Shown here in pieces: positions 1 to 8,069 of a stretch of 55,788 nt of DNA. Under the pieces are notes generated by a model. It saw only the letters and a program-made list of their open reading frames with translations. It ran no database searches and had not been told where the DNA came from. Numbering within the stretch: position 1 is the stretch's first letter; each line of letters begins with the position of its first letter. Source of the DNA: JAWLCA01 sp050485905 (lineage in GTDB: Bacteria > Pseudomonadota > Alphaproteobacteria > Rhodobacterales > Rhodobacteraceae); NCBI GenBank assembly GCA_050485905.1, contig JBJHCH010000007.1, positions 1 to 55,788 of the forward strand. Direction: 5' to 3'. A program made the translations under genes and the position numbers.

Positions 1-283
1 GAACGGGCCGCATCGAGGCGTTGTAGACCGCATCCACCATGGTGCGCGCCACCTGCCGCAGCGCGTCCGACAGCTTCATCCCGTCGAACACCAGCCCGTC
101 GAACGCCCGCCGCAGCCCCCCGCCGATAGAGGCCGACAGGCTGTTCACCTCGCGCCCCGTGAACGTCATTCCGTCGCGCAGCCGCGCCAACTCGCCCTCG
201 AACGCCACAGTGACGCCCTGCGCCCCGGCCAGCGTCGCCTCCAGCGCCGCGATCTGCTCGTTCAAGCCCTCGATCTCACTCAT
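1..283 (-). CDS. GTA tail tape measure protein (g11), 5' part only
   Basis: First 94 codons of the tape-measure gene; the rest lies beyond the left edge. The tape measure sets tail length and helps DNA entry. The N-terminus (MSEIEGLNEQIAALEATL) looks coiled-coil, followed by residues reading FTGREVNSLS and FDGLVFDGMKLSDALRQVA, a pattern I recognise from alphaproteobacterial GTA tape measures. The ATG at 283 overlaps the end of the upstream small chaperone gene by 8 bases, as expected in a tightly packed tail module. Identification rests on the short N-terminus plus position after g10/g10.1, so function is well supported but full length cannot be judged. Confidence 0.85.
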   Translation of the reverse strand, partial: MSEIEGLNEQIAALEATLAGAQGVTVAFEGELARLRDGMTFTGREVNSLSASIGGGLRRAFDGLVFDGMKLSDALRQVARTMVDAVYNASMRPV

Positions 284-524
284 TCCCAGCCCCCTTCACA
301 AATGCAGATGCGCGCGGCGCCCCTTGCCGGGGGCCGCGCGTCACACCATCGGGAAAGGCCGCGGAAAGCTCGGCCAGCCGCGCCCGCGTCAGCGGCGCGG
401 CCCCGCCCTCGACCCCCAGCATCACCAACAGTTCTGCAGGCGTCAGCCGCCAGAACTGGTCCGGCGTCAGCCGCAGGTCGTGCATCCCCGCCCGCATCAG
501 CCCGCGCCAGTCGAACCCCGCCAC
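276..524 (-). CDS. GTA tail assembly chaperone-like small protein (g10.1)
   Basis: An 82-residue protein starting at a GTG (524), six bases after the g10 stop. It contains the pattern LRLTPDQFWRLTPAEL, typical of the small phage tail assembly chaperone placed just before the tape measure in RcGTA-like clusters. The C-terminus is Arg/Pro-rich and probably disordered. It overlaps the tape measure start by 8 bases, suggesting translational coupling. Role inferred from family and position: binding the tape measure during tail assembly. Confidence 0.85.
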   Translation of the reverse strand: MAGFDWRGLMRAGMHDLRLTPDQFWRLTPAELLVMLGVEGGAAPLTRARLAELSAAFPDGVTRGPRQGAPRASAFVKGAGNE

Positions 525-530
525 GGCTGC

Positions 531-845
531 TCAGCCCGGAACGGTAAAGGCGCGGGCCAGCAGCTGTGCTGCCACCCGTGCCGCCTCGACCGGCCCACCG
601 CGCACCTCGACTGTGCGCAGATCCTCGGCCGTGCCCTGCCAGCCGCCGCCGCGCAGACCCGCCACGATCAGCGCCAGCACGTCGCGGGTGGAAAACCGCC
701 CACCCTCGAACCGCTCCACCAGATCAATCAGCGTGCCGGTGGCCAGCGCCGCCTCCAACTCGGCCAGCGCGCCCAGCGTCAGCTTGCAGACATGCCGCTC
801 GCCATCCAGCCAGACCGCCACCTCTCCCGCCAACGGGTTCGCCAT
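531..845 (-). CDS. GTA tail assembly protein g10 (GTA TIM-barrel-like small family)
   Basis: A 104-residue protein with the family pattern LDGERHVCKLTLGALAELE near residue 14, found in the conserved small protein between tail tube and tape measure of alphaproteobacterial GTAs. ATG at 845 shares one base with the g9 stop (TGATG); a GTG one codon earlier is possible. By analogy with other siphovirus-like tails it and g10.1 act as assembly chaperones around the tape measure. Nothing suggests truncation. Confidence 0.87.
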   Translation of the reverse strand: MANPLAGEVAVWLDGERHVCKLTLGALAELEAALATGTLIDLVERFEGGRFSTRDVLALIVAGLRGGGWQGTAEDLRTVEVRGGPVEAARVAAQLLARAFTVPG

Positions 846-1258
846 CACAGCGCCTCGAAGGTCAGCGCCCCGGCCGAGGCAAGGCTCAGCTCATAGGTGG
901 CCTCGCCGCTGTGGCTGCCGGCATACTCGATCCCGGTGATCTGGAATGGCCCCTGCACGATACCGAAATGCGGAATGATCACCTGAAACGCCGGCTGCTG
1001 CGCGTCAAAGAAGATCTGCCGCGCACGCTCGTCCGTCGCCTCGTCGCGGAACACGCCAGAGCCGGAGATCGCGGCCGATTTCATCCCCGCCCCCGCCAGC
1101 AACTCGCGCCAGCCGCCCTGGGATTCCAGGCTGGTCACATCCACCGTTTCCGCGTTGAAGCTGATCCGCGTGGCGCGCAGCCCCGCGATGGTCTCGAACC
1201 CGCCGCTGCCGGTCAGGTCGATCTTGATCAGCAGGTCCTTGCCGTTCTGGGCACCCAT
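845..1258 (-). CDS. GTA major tail (tube) protein g9
   Basis: 137 residues, beginning MGAQNGKDLLIKIDL, with the TP901-1-like tail tube pattern (FNAETVDVTSLESQGGWRE). Subunits stack to form the tail tube. ATG at 1258; 52 bases separate it from the end of g8, the only sizeable gap in the tail module and a possible site for an independent ribosome entry for this abundant protein. Length matches the family. Confidence 0.92.
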   Translation of the reverse strand: MGAQNGKDLLIKIDLTGSGGFETIAGLRATRISFNAETVDVTSLESQGGWRELLAGAGMKSAAISGSGVFRDEATDERARQIFFDAQQPAFQVIIPHFGIVQGPFQITGIEYAGSHSGEATYELSLASAGALTFEAL

Positions 1259-1310
1259 GGCCGTCTCTCCGTTCGTTCAAATTGCGCTAAGGCCCCGATG
1301 GGGTCGCGCC

Positions 1311-1718
1311 TCACTCCTCGACGCGCGCGCGAAAGGTCAGGTCGATCCGCCGCGCCTCGGCCGCACCTGCCCGCTTCGCCACTGCCTTCAGGAACCACAG
1401 CCCCACCAGCCGCCCGCGTGACAGCACCAGCCCCGGATCGGTCAGCGCATCCGATACCGCCACCGCCGCTGTCTTCGCCGCCTGAAACCCGGCGGCATCG
1501 GAAACGACCGAAACGGTGAACCGGTGCTCGGCCCCCGCGCCGGACTTGTCGGACCGGTCGGTCACCTCCTCGGGGCCGATCAGCACGTAAAGCCCCGGCG
1601 CCGCACCGGCCGGCACTGCGTCGAACACCGCATCGCCGACCAGCGCATCCAGTTCCGAACTGCCCCGTAAACGCTGATAGATCGCGGCCTGAAGCGCCGC
1701 CGCCATGGCATAGCTCAT
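1311..1718 (-). CDS. GTA tail terminator (DUF3168 family), g8
   Basis: 135 residues from an ATG at 1718 that overlaps the g7 stop by four bases (ATGA). The sequence has the DUF3168 layout: N-terminal helix (AMAAALQAAIYQRL), then DAVPAGAAPGLYVLIGPEE and a beta strand ending in the RHxFTVSVVS-like stretch. In RcGTA the protein at this position caps the tail tube. Start chosen for the coupling overlap and because upstream in-frame sequence is shadow of g7. Confidence 0.9.
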   Translation of the reverse strand: MSYAMAAALQAAIYQRLRGSSELDALVGDAVFDAVPAGAAPGLYVLIGPEEVTDRSDKSGAGAEHRFTVSVVSDAAGFQAAKTAAVAVSDALTDPGLVLSRGRLVGLWFLKAVAKRAGAAEARRIDLTFRARVEE

Positions 1719-2053
1719 GCCGGCGTCTCCTCTTGCGCCAGGCACAGCAGAAACCGCCCCTGCGGGTCGCGCTCGGCCACCGACAAGATACGAAAAATGC
1801 GGCCACCTTCGCGCAGCCGCTGGTCGGGCCGGGGCCGCGACGGCGCGCCATGCGGCGCCCCGCGCACGGTGATCCGCCAGGCGACACGCGAGGTGGTCAC
1901 ACCGCCCGCAAAGACCTCGCGTCCGCTTCCCGGCGTCACTTCGGCCCAAATCTCGCCCAGCGCCGCCCAGGACGACGAAAAGCCGCCCATGCCATCCGGT
2001 ATGGGCAGATTTTCCTCCAGCACCAGCCGGCGGGTCAACATCGCCGGCTTCAC
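1715..2053 (-). CDS. GTA head closure / head-tail adaptor (g7)
   Basis: 112 residues matching the SPP1 gp16-like head-tail adaptor family: an N-terminal LVLEENLPIPDGMGGF stretch, then WAEVTPGSGREVFAGG and a C-terminal FRILSVAERDPQGRFL. It would seal the connector after packaging and join head and tail. Overlaps both neighbours by four bases, so g6-g7-g8 look translationally coupled. Normal length for the family. Confidence 0.9.
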   Translation of the reverse strand: MKPAMLTRRLVLEENLPIPDGMGGFSSSWAALGEIWAEVTPGSGREVFAGGVTTSRVAWRITVRGAPHGAPSRPRPDQRLREGGRIFRILSVAERDPQGRFLLCLAQEETPA

Positions 2054-2646
2054 CGCGCGCCCCCGCCCAGCGTCCGCACCACCCGCCAGCGCGCGATCAG
2101 CGCCGATACGCCCATAGGCAGTTCGCCCAAGTCGGTCTGCCCGTCGCGCGCCTCGTAATACTGCGCCGCCAGCATCAGCACCGCCTGCCGCAGATCAGCC
2201 GACACGTCGGCCCAGGCCGGGCCGAAGCCCGCGACGAAATCCACCTCGATCCGCCCGCCGGTCGGAACCGATGGCAGGATGATCCCGCCGGGCACGATCC
2301 TCGGGCTGTGCATATCCTGCTCCAGGCGATACCGCGCCGGGTCCACGACGACCGGCGCGCCGGACCGTGGCACCAGCCGCAACTCGGTCAGTTCGACTAC
2401 CGGCGCCACCGGCAGCGTCTGCCCGCCGGCATCGCGCCAGCGCGTCACCGCCCAGGTAAAGGGCCGTGCGATCAGCACCTTGCCCGTCCGCCCCTCGACC
2501 GCCGCCATCGCCGCCCGCAGACAGCCCGCCAGCCGCCCGTCCTGCACCGCATCGTCGGTGAACCCGGTGCCCAGCCGCAAATGATCGCGGAACTCTGCCA
2601 CCGGCAGCGCCCCGTCCGACACCGTCGCCTGCTCCTTCAGCATCAT
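2050..2646 (-). CDS. GTA head-tail connector (gp6-like), g6
   Basis: 198 residues, gp6-like connector family (phiE125 gp8-like): VAEFRDHLRLG near the N-terminus, then the pattern LTELRLVPR and a C-terminal helix DLRQAVLMLAAQYYEARD typical of this family. It forms the ring joining portal and head closure protein. Two adjacent ATGs (2646, 2643) are possible starts. It is separated from the capsid gene by a 145-base gap holding a long inverted repeat, the largest gap between same-strand GTA genes here. Confidence 0.9.
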   Translation of the reverse strand: MMLKEQATVSDGALPVAEFRDHLRLGTGFTDDAVQDGRLAGCLRAAMAAVEGRTGKVLIARPFTWAVTRWRDAGGQTLPVAPVVELTELRLVPRSGAPVVVDPARYRLEQDMHSPRIVPGGIILPSVPTGGRIEVDFVAGFGPAWADVSADLRQAVLMLAAQYYEARDGQTDLGELPMGVSALIARWRVVRTLGGGAR

Positions 2647-2682
2647 GCTTCACCTCTTGATGTACCGTTTGCCCCAAAGGGC

Positions 2683-2748
2683 GGGCGTGCGCCCTCCGCA
2701 GTGCAGGGAGGGAACACATGACCGATGCGGAGTGCCCGGCGCACGCCC
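2683..2748. repeat. Interrupted inverted repeat between capsid and connector genes
   Basis: GGGCGTGCGCC (2683-2693) pairs with GGCGCACGCCC (2738-2748) and CTCCGCA (2694-2700) with TGCGGAG (2726-2732), giving an 18-bp arm with a 5-base bulge and a loop of about 25. No U-tract follows on the minus strand. It could be an mRNA processing or partial termination site that lowers expression of genes after the capsid; that role is inferred. Confidence 0.55.
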
Positions 2749-2791
2749 GAGGCCGACGCGGGACCGCCCGATCCGCGCCGGCCTTTCTTCG

Positions 2792-3970
2792 TCAGTCGAC
2801 CGCGAATTTCAGCAGCTTGATCGCCGCGAAATCGCTGACATCGCCGCCCACGCGCTTGGTCGCATAGAACAGCACGTGCGGCTTGGCGCTGAACGGATCG
2901 CGCAGCACCCGCAGGTCGGGGCGGTCGGCGATGGTGTAGCCCGCGCGGAAATCGCCAAAGGCGACGGCGAAGGCATCGGCCGCGATGTCCGGCATGTCCT
3001 CGGCGATCAGCACCGGATAGCCCATCAGCCGCGCCGGCTCCGCCGCCGCCAGCCCGTCGGCCCACAGGAACCGGCCATCGGCATCCTTCATCTTCCGCAC
3101 CGTGCCCGCGGTCTTGGAGTTCATCACGAAGGTGGCGTTCGCACGATAGGTCGCGTCCAGCGAATAGACCAGATCGACCAGCGCATCCGACGCGTTCATC
3201 GACGCAAAGTCTCCGGCCATGCCGGTGGCGATGTAGCCCAGGTTCTCCCACTCCCGGTCCGCCTGGGCGACCTTGTCGTGGCTCAGGAAGCCGCGCGGCT
3301 TGTCGATCCCGTCACCGTTGATGAAGGCCTGCGCCTCGGCCCGGGCAAACTTGTCGGCGATCCGGCCCGCCAGCCAGCCCTCTATGTCAAAGGCGCTGTC
3401 GTCCAGCAGCCGCTGGCTGGCCTTCGGCATCGCCGACAACTCGTGCAGCGGAATGCTGATCCGCTCGATCTGCGGCGTCGCGCTTTCGGTCACCGCCGCC
3501 GTCTCGGTCGCCCAGCCATGACCCAGATCGCCGTGATCGACCAGCACGTCGAACGACGTCGCCTCGACCGACACCACGTTCGCGACCGACCGGATCGACG
3601 CGGCCGAGCGCAGCACGCTGCGGATCGTGTCGGCGGTCTGCGGATCGACCAGATAGCCGCCCTCACCGGCGACAGCGGTGTTCAGCCCCTTGCCCTCCAG
3701 AACCAGGCCCCGCATGGCGTCGTCGTCGCCATTGCGCAGATAGGCGTCGAAGGCCTTGCGGTGGGGCACTTCCACCTCGGCTGCGGCCGAGAGTGCGGGG
3801 CGCGCGCCGGCGCCGAGATGTTTGCGATCCAGCATGGTCAGTCGCTCTTCCTGTTGTTGAAGTCTCAGTTTCATATCGGCCTGAAAGCCCTTGATCTCTC
3901 CGATAAAACCGGACAGCGCGGCTTTCACCTCCGCCGCCGGGCCATCGGCCTTCACATTCAATTCACTCAT
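2792..3970 (-). CDS. GTA HK97-fold major capsid protein g5
   Basis: 392 residues. The first ~100 residues are a charged coiled-coil delta domain (FIGEIKGFQADMKLRLQQQEER), followed by the HK97 capsid core starting near VAGEGGYLVDPQTAD and containing SVLRSAASIRSVAN, FINGDGIDKPRGFL and PVLIAEDMPDI. The delta region is normally cleaved by the protease encoded just upstream. Length and order match RcGTA-type capsids. ATG at 3970; high confidence. Confidence 0.97.
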   Translation of the reverse strand: MSELNVKADGPAAEVKAALSGFIGEIKGFQADMKLRLQQQEERLTMLDRKHLGAGARPALSAAAEVEVPHRKAFDAYLRNGDDDAMRGLVLEGKGLNTAVAGEGGYLVDPQTADTIRSVLRSAASIRSVANVVSVEATSFDVLVDHGDLGHGWATETAAVTESATPQIERISIPLHELSAMPKASQRLLDDSAFDIEGWLAGRIADKFARAEAQAFINGDGIDKPRGFLSHDKVAQADREWENLGYIATGMAGDFASMNASDALVDLVYSLDATYRANATFVMNSKTAGTVRKMKDADGRFLWADGLAAAEPARLMGYPVLIAEDMPDIAADAFAVAFGDFRAGYTIADRPDLRVLRDPFSAKPHVLFYATKRVGGDVSDFAAIKLLKFAVD

Positions 3971-4004
3971 CGTGTCACCCTGATTGAAGGTTTCTGATCG
4001 CCCA

Positions 4005-4562
4005 TCACCTCTCCGTCGGTCCGCGCCGCGCGTCCTCGAACACCGCGGCCAGGTCCCGCAGCAGCGATGCCGCGTCGTCCGACTTGGCCCCGACCCGCGC
4101 TTCCGGAAGCATCGGAAAGGTGACCAGCGACACCTCCCACAGGTCCAGCTCCACCAGCTTCCTCGCGCCCTGCCCGTCGCGCTCGGCCCGAATGGTGCGA
4201 TAGCCGATCGACAAACCGTCGATGGCCCCCGCCCCCACCAGCGCCACCGCCTCGCGGCCCTTGGCCACGTCGGTCAGCAGCCGGCCCTTGACGTAAAGCC
4301 CGCGGTCATCCTCGCCGACCTCGTCCCAGACCCCGATGGGCAGCGCCGGGTCGTGCTGCCACAGCATCTTCACCCGCCGCCCCGCCGCCTTCAGCCGCGC
4401 CAGCGATGCCGCATAGGCCCCCGGCATCACCAGATCGCCGCCCTGGTCCTTGCGGCCGAACAGGCTGGCGTAGCCCTCGACCGTGGTGCCGTCCGACACC
4501 ACCAGCCCGGCATCCGGCCGATGGAACTTGTGTTCCAGTTGCGTTGCTTCATGCAGTCCCAT
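4005..4562 (-). CDS. GTA HK97-family prohead protease g4
   Basis: 185 residues, S78 peptidase family. Visible motifs: EGYASLFGRKDQGGDLVMPGA near residue 29, the catalytic His region MLWQHDPALPIGVW and the catalytic Ser region GLSIGYRT. It matures the prohead by cutting the capsid delta domain. ATG at 4562 lies 8 bases after the portal stop, so no g3.5-like small gene, known between portal and protease in R. capsulatus, fits here. Confidence 0.95.
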   Translation of the reverse strand: MGLHEATQLEHKFHRPDAGLVVSDGTTVEGYASLFGRKDQGGDLVMPGAYAASLARLKAAGRRVKMLWQHDPALPIGVWDEVGEDDRGLYVKGRLLTDVAKGREAVALVGAGAIDGLSIGYRTIRAERDGQGARKLVELDLWEVSLVTFPMLPEARVGAKSDDAASLLRDLAAVFEDARRGPTER

Positions 4563-4570
4563 GGCCCGCC

Positions 4571-5761
4571 TCACTCCTCGTCCATCAGCCGGGGCAGGCC
4601 CAGCAGCGCGCGCTTCTCCGCCTCGCTCAGGAAACCGGCCGCGCCGACCCGCTGCCATTGCTGGTCCCGCTCGTCGGCCAGCGCCGGCACCTGATCCAGA
4701 TCGGGCCGCAGCTCCACCGGCTCTCCGGTAAAGCCCGACAGCCAATGCGCCACCGCCGCCGCGATCCGGCTGACCAGCGGCACCACCGTCAGGCGATAGA
4801 AGGCACGGTTGGCCTCCTGGTAATTCGCGTAGGTCGCATCCCCCGGCACGCCCAGCAGCATCGGCGGAATGCCAAAGGCCACGGCGATATCGCGCGCCGC
4901 GGCCTCCTTGGTCTTGTGAAACTCCATGTCCGACGGTGAAAACCCCATCGGTTTCCAGTCGAGGCCACCTTCCAGCAGCATCGGCCGCCCCGCATTCCGC
5001 GCGCCCTGATGGTGCATCTCCATCTCGCTCACCAGCCGGTCGTACTGCTCGGCGCTCAGCGTCGCCTGCCCGTCCGCGCCCTTGAACACGATGGCCCCCG
5101 ATGGCCGCGCCGCATTGTCCAGCAGCGCCTTGGACCACCGCGCCGCGCTGTTGTGCACGTCGATGGCCGTGGCCGCCGCCTGCAGGGGCGAAAAACCGTA
5201 ATGGTCGTCCTGCGGGTGAAAGGTCTTCACATGGCAGATGGGCGAAACCGCGCCCGAGGCGTCGAACCGATGCTTCCGGTTGCCCACCGCATATTCATAG
5301 GCGACCGGCCAGCCATCGGCCCCCGGCACCACGCTCATCCGGTCCGACCGCAGCACATGCAGCTCAACGGGCAGCGCCCCGCTGCCGGGCACCGCCTCCA
5401 GATAGCCGTCGCCCGACAGCAGCAGATGGCCGTAAAGCGCCTCGAACAGTTCCGCCTTGCCCTGCACCGCATTCGGGCGGCGGATCAGCGTCAGCACGGG
5501 ATGCGAGTCATAGCGCCGCTCTGCGTCCTGCAGCACCAGCGGCAGCGCCGCCGCGGCTTCCGAGATCAGCTTGACCGCGCGAAACGCCACCGGATTGCCC
5601 TGAAACCCGGTGCGGGTGAGCGAGGCCACGTCGCGCGGGCTCCACGCCACACCGCCGTTGCCATGCCAGGCGACGACGCGGCCGCCCGTCAAATGGCCGG
5701 TGGCCGAGGCTTTCGCCTCGACCGCCTCGGCTGCCTCGCGTTTCAGAAACTCGAATACCAT
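4571..5761 (-). CDS. GTA portal protein g3 (HK97 portal family)
   Basis: 396 residues from an ATG at 5761 preceded by GAGAGGCGGGGG. Portal motifs include RAVKLISEAAAALPL, LYGHLLLSGDGYLE, FHPQDDHYGFSPL and GIPPMLLG-PGDATYANYQEANR. The portal is the dodecameric DNA gate and packaging motor dock. The open frame extends upstream to 6208, but that part is antisense shadow of the plus-strand membrane gene. Terminase, normally just upstream, is here separated by that gene. Confidence 0.96.
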   Translation of the reverse strand: MVFEFLKREAAEAVEAKASATGHLTGGRVVAWHGNGGVAWSPRDVASLTRTGFQGNPVAFRAVKLISEAAAALPLVLQDAERRYDSHPVLTLIRRPNAVQGKAELFEALYGHLLLSGDGYLEAVPGSGALPVELHVLRSDRMSVVPGADGWPVAYEYAVGNRKHRFDASGAVSPICHVKTFHPQDDHYGFSPLQAAATAIDVHNSAARWSKALLDNAARPSGAIVFKGADGQATLSAEQYDRLVSEMEMHHQGARNAGRPMLLEGGLDWKPMGFSPSDMEFHKTKEAAARDIAVAFGIPPMLLGVPGDATYANYQEANRAFYRLTVVPLVSRIAAAVAHWLSGFTGEPVELRPDLDQVPALADERDQQWQRVGAAGFLSEAEKRALLGLPRLMDEE

Positions 5762-5824
5762 CCCCCGCCTCTCCCGTTCCGCCCGTGACTTGACAGGCCC
5801 GCCCGCGCGCGCCCTTCTCGGCCC

Positions 5825-6343
5825 ATGGGCTCGCCCGAACAGACCGTCCATATTCCAGCCCGCCGCGGGCAGGCCCTGTTGCTGTGCATCTTCTGGGCGC
5901 CGGTCGCGGCCGCCGCCCTCGCTTTCCTGCTGGGCGGGCTGTGGCTCATGCCCGGCAAGCCGCTTGCCGGCGGCATCCTCGCCGCCTGCGGGGCGATCCT
6001 GCTGCCCATCACCGCCGCGATGTTCGCGATCTGCCTGCGCTGCCTGCGCCTCGACGGCCCGATCCTCGAATTCGGCCCCAACGGCCTGATGGACCGCCGC
6101 ATCTGCGACGATCCGCTGCCCTGGGCCACGCTCACCTGGCGCAGCGTCGTCACCCCGCGCGGCCCCTCGCCGCCGCAGTTCCACACCAACCGCGCGGTTG
6201 CGGCGCACTGGCCCTATCGCCTGCTGGCGATCCTCAATCTGGCGCTGCGTCAGCCACCCTATGCCGTCCTGCCGCTCGCCACCGGAAAAACGGCGGGAGA
6301 GCTTGCCGACCTTATGGCGCGCTTTCGCGCGCCCTCAGCATAG
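5825..6343 (+). CDS. Two-TM membrane protein (STM3941-like?) inserted in the GTA cluster on the opposite strand
   Basis: 172 residues with two hydrophobic segments (about 15-41 and 47-72), then a soluble part containing ILEFGPNGLMDRR and LPWATLTWRSV, resembling the membrane-plus-PH-like layout of STM3941-type proteins. That family assignment is tentative. It is the only plus-strand gene among GTA genes: 63 bases from the divergent portal start, with its 3' end overlapping the terminase end by 9 bases. Only a weak ribosome site is visible. Base composition is as high-GC as its neighbours. Function unknown. Confidence 0.75.
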   Translation: MGSPEQTVHIPARRGQALLLCIFWAPVAAAALAFLLGGLWLMPGKPLAGGILAACGAILLPITAAMFAICLRCLRLDGPILEFGPNGLMDRRICDDPLPWATLTWRSVVTPRGPSPPQFHTNRAVAAHWPYRLLAILNLALRQPPYAVLPLATGKTAGELADLMARFRAPSA

Positions 6344-7750
6344 GTTGCGGATCTGCGGATCCAGCTGCCTGTTAGATTTCATCAGGATCAAGTCGGTGAC
6401 TGCCCAGACCAGCGCATCCACCCGGTCGGGGCTGCCTTTGCCCTCGTAGCTCTCGGCCGTCATCCGCACCATCTGATCCTCCAGCAGCGGCAGGCCGCGG
6501 ACATGCCGCACCCGCCCCTGTTCGTACAGCGCCGCCACCGGCTCCGCCCGGATGCCCTTCTTCTTCCCGGCCCGCAGCCCGCGGAACGGGATCAGCGGAT
6601 CGATCTGCCGCACCAGAGTCTCGATCATGTCGCCGCCCTGGTTCACCTCGGCGACCAGCCGGTCGGCGCGATGGCGGTGAAACGCGGCAATCGCCTTCCG
6701 CGCCCATTCCAGCGGCGTGACGCCCTGAACGCTGGCGTCCTCCAGAACATAGGCCACCCAGTCCTGCGGCTTTCCCTTGGCGACGACGCCAACGACGACG
6801 ATGCCGCATTCATCCGAACCCGCGTGTGACGTCACCGGCGGGTCCACCGCCACCACGATCCGGTCCAGCGCGGGCACCGTCTGCACCCTCTGCCGCTCGA
6901 TCATCTGGTTGGTCCACAGCGCGCCCTCGACATCCTCCAGCAGCATGCCGTCAAGTTCCTGCCGGCCCTTCCGGGTGCCGGCAAACCGTGCCCGCACCTC
7001 TTCCAGAAAGCTCTCGGCCAGCCAGGCCCGGTTCGCCTCGGTCGGCGCGTGGGTCACGACGGTCGAGGGGCGCTGCAGCAACTCCTTCAGCACCTCGACA
7101 TTCCGCGGCGTGGTCGTGACCACCTGCTGCGGATGCTCGCCCAGCCGCAGCGCGAACTGCAGGTTGTCCCAGGTCTCCTCGCCCTTCTTCCACTTCGCCA
7201 GCTCGTCCACCCAGGCGGCGTCGAACTGCGGGCCCCGCAGCCCCTCGGGGTCGTGGGCGGAAAACACCTGCGCCACCGCCCCGTTGGGCCAGACCAGCCG
7301 GCGCCGGGTGGCTTCCCACTCGGGCCGGCGGTCGGGCGGAGAGCAGGAAAGGATCCCGCTCTCGCCAAAGATCATCACCTCGCGCGCCTCGTCGTAGCTT
7401 TCACCGATCAGCGCCACGCGGCGGCAGCGGCCCGGGTCCCAGGGCCGCGCGCCCTCGACCTGCGCGCGCACCCATTCCGACCCGGCGCGGGTCTTGCCCG
7501 CGCCGCGCCCGCCCATGATCACCCAGGTCTTCCAGCCGCCCTCGGGCGGCAGCTGGTGCGGCAGCGCCCAGAAGTCGAAGAGATAGGGCAGCGCGCCCAG
7601 CGCATTGGTGTCCATGCCATCGAGGAACTCATCCCAGACCTCCGGCCCCGCGGAGGCGAGCCAGGCGGCGCCCGACCTCAGATCGGGCGGCGTCGAAATC
7701 GAGCTCGCGCTTGGGGTCGAGGATGCCGAGGTTCTGTCGAAGTTTTTCAA
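6335..7750 (-). CDS. GTA terminase large subunit g2 (TerL)
   Basis: ATPase/nuclease that packages DNA. Walker A GGRGAGKT and nearby GSEWVRAQVEGARPWDP are clear; the Walker B region reads FDAAWVDELAKWKK, and C-terminal nuclease acidic residues lie in VVAVDPPVTSHAGSDECGIV and NQGGDMIETL. The start is uncertain: the family-conserved N-terminus (WLASAGPEVWDEFL) begins inside the 3' end of g1, so the gene overlaps g1. I give a TTG at 7750 with an upstream AGAGG; ATG 7774 has no ribosome site and ATG 7615 would cut conserved residues. Confidence 0.9.
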   Translation of the reverse strand: MKNFDRTSASSTPSASSISTPPDLRSGAAWLASAGPEVWDEFLDGMDTNALGALPYLFDFWALPHQLPPEGGWKTWVIMGGRGAGKTRAGSEWVRAQVEGARPWDPGRCRRVALIGESYDEAREVMIFGESGILSCSPPDRRPEWEATRRRLVWPNGAVAQVFSAHDPEGLRGPQFDAAWVDELAKWKKGEETWDNLQFALRLGEHPQQVVTTTPRNVEVLKELLQRPSTVVTHAPTEANRAWLAESFLEEVRARFAGTRKGRQELDGMLLEDVEGALWTNQMIERQRVQTVPALDRIVVAVDPPVTSHAGSDECGIVVVGVVAKGKPQDWVAYVLEDASVQGVTPLEWARKAIAAFHRHRADRLVAEVNQGGDMIETLVRQIDPLIPFRGLRAGKKKGIRAEPVAALYEQGRVRHVRGLPLLEDQMVRMTAESYEGKGSPDRVDALVWAVTDLILMKSNRQLDPQIRNLC

Positions 7751-7958
7751 CCTTGTGGACCTCTGTGACGACATGTTGGGTAGCAACAAAGACTTCCTTT
7801 GCGTACTTGGCCGCGGCCCCGGCCTGCTTCGGGTTTCCGGCCTCTGCTTCTTCTCTTGCTTGATCAAAGACCTGGACAGCAAACTTCAGGTGCTCGACCA
7901 CCTCGTCGAGTATCGTTGCAACAGGGGTCTCGGCAGTAATCTCGCTCATGATCGTCAT
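7629..7958 (-). CDS. GTA small terminase-like protein g1 (TerS)
   Basis: 109 residues, first gene of the cluster. Mostly helical, with VVEHLKFAVQVFDQAREEA and a C-terminal DPKRELDFDAARSEVGRRLARL stretch. RcGTA g1 at this position is the atypical small terminase working with TerL. ATG at 7958 follows GGAG by 8 bases; an ATG at 7949 is possible. The 3' part overlaps the conserved N-terminus of TerL in another frame. Upstream is an A-rich tract (minus strand, 7973-8000). Confidence 0.85.
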   Translation of the reverse strand: MTIMSEITAETPVATILDEVVEHLKFAVQVFDQAREEAEAGNPKQAGAAAKYAKEVFVATQHVVTEVHKVEKLRQNLGILDPKRELDFDAARSEVGRRLARLRGAGGLG

Positions 7959-8002
7959 GGCTCAGGCTCCGTTTCTTTTTTTTGTTTTTGGCCTTTGCTG
8001 CG

Positions 8003-8044
8003 TCAGAGAAAGAAAAAGCGGCTCCGGGTTGCCCCGTGCCGCTT
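8003..8044 (-). terminator. Intrinsic terminator / possible attenuator in the GTA leader
   Basis: On the minus strand AAGCGGC (8044-8038) pairs with GCCGCTT (8022-8016), with an inner CGGG/CCCG stem, followed directly by a run of Ts interrupted by single Cs. It lies between a promoter at 8070-8098 and g1, so transcripts from that promoter must read through it to reach the GTA genes. It could instead end transcription from mltG. Confidence 0.7.
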
Positions 8045-8069
8045 GCCCACTTCTCCTAGCATGTCAGAA

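Noticed and set aside
1..7958. Ordinary inducible prophage
   Set aside because: Gene order g1-g11 and family signatures match RcGTA-type clusters; no integrase, repressor, replication or lysis gene is present in the visible part, and mltG/fabF follow directly.
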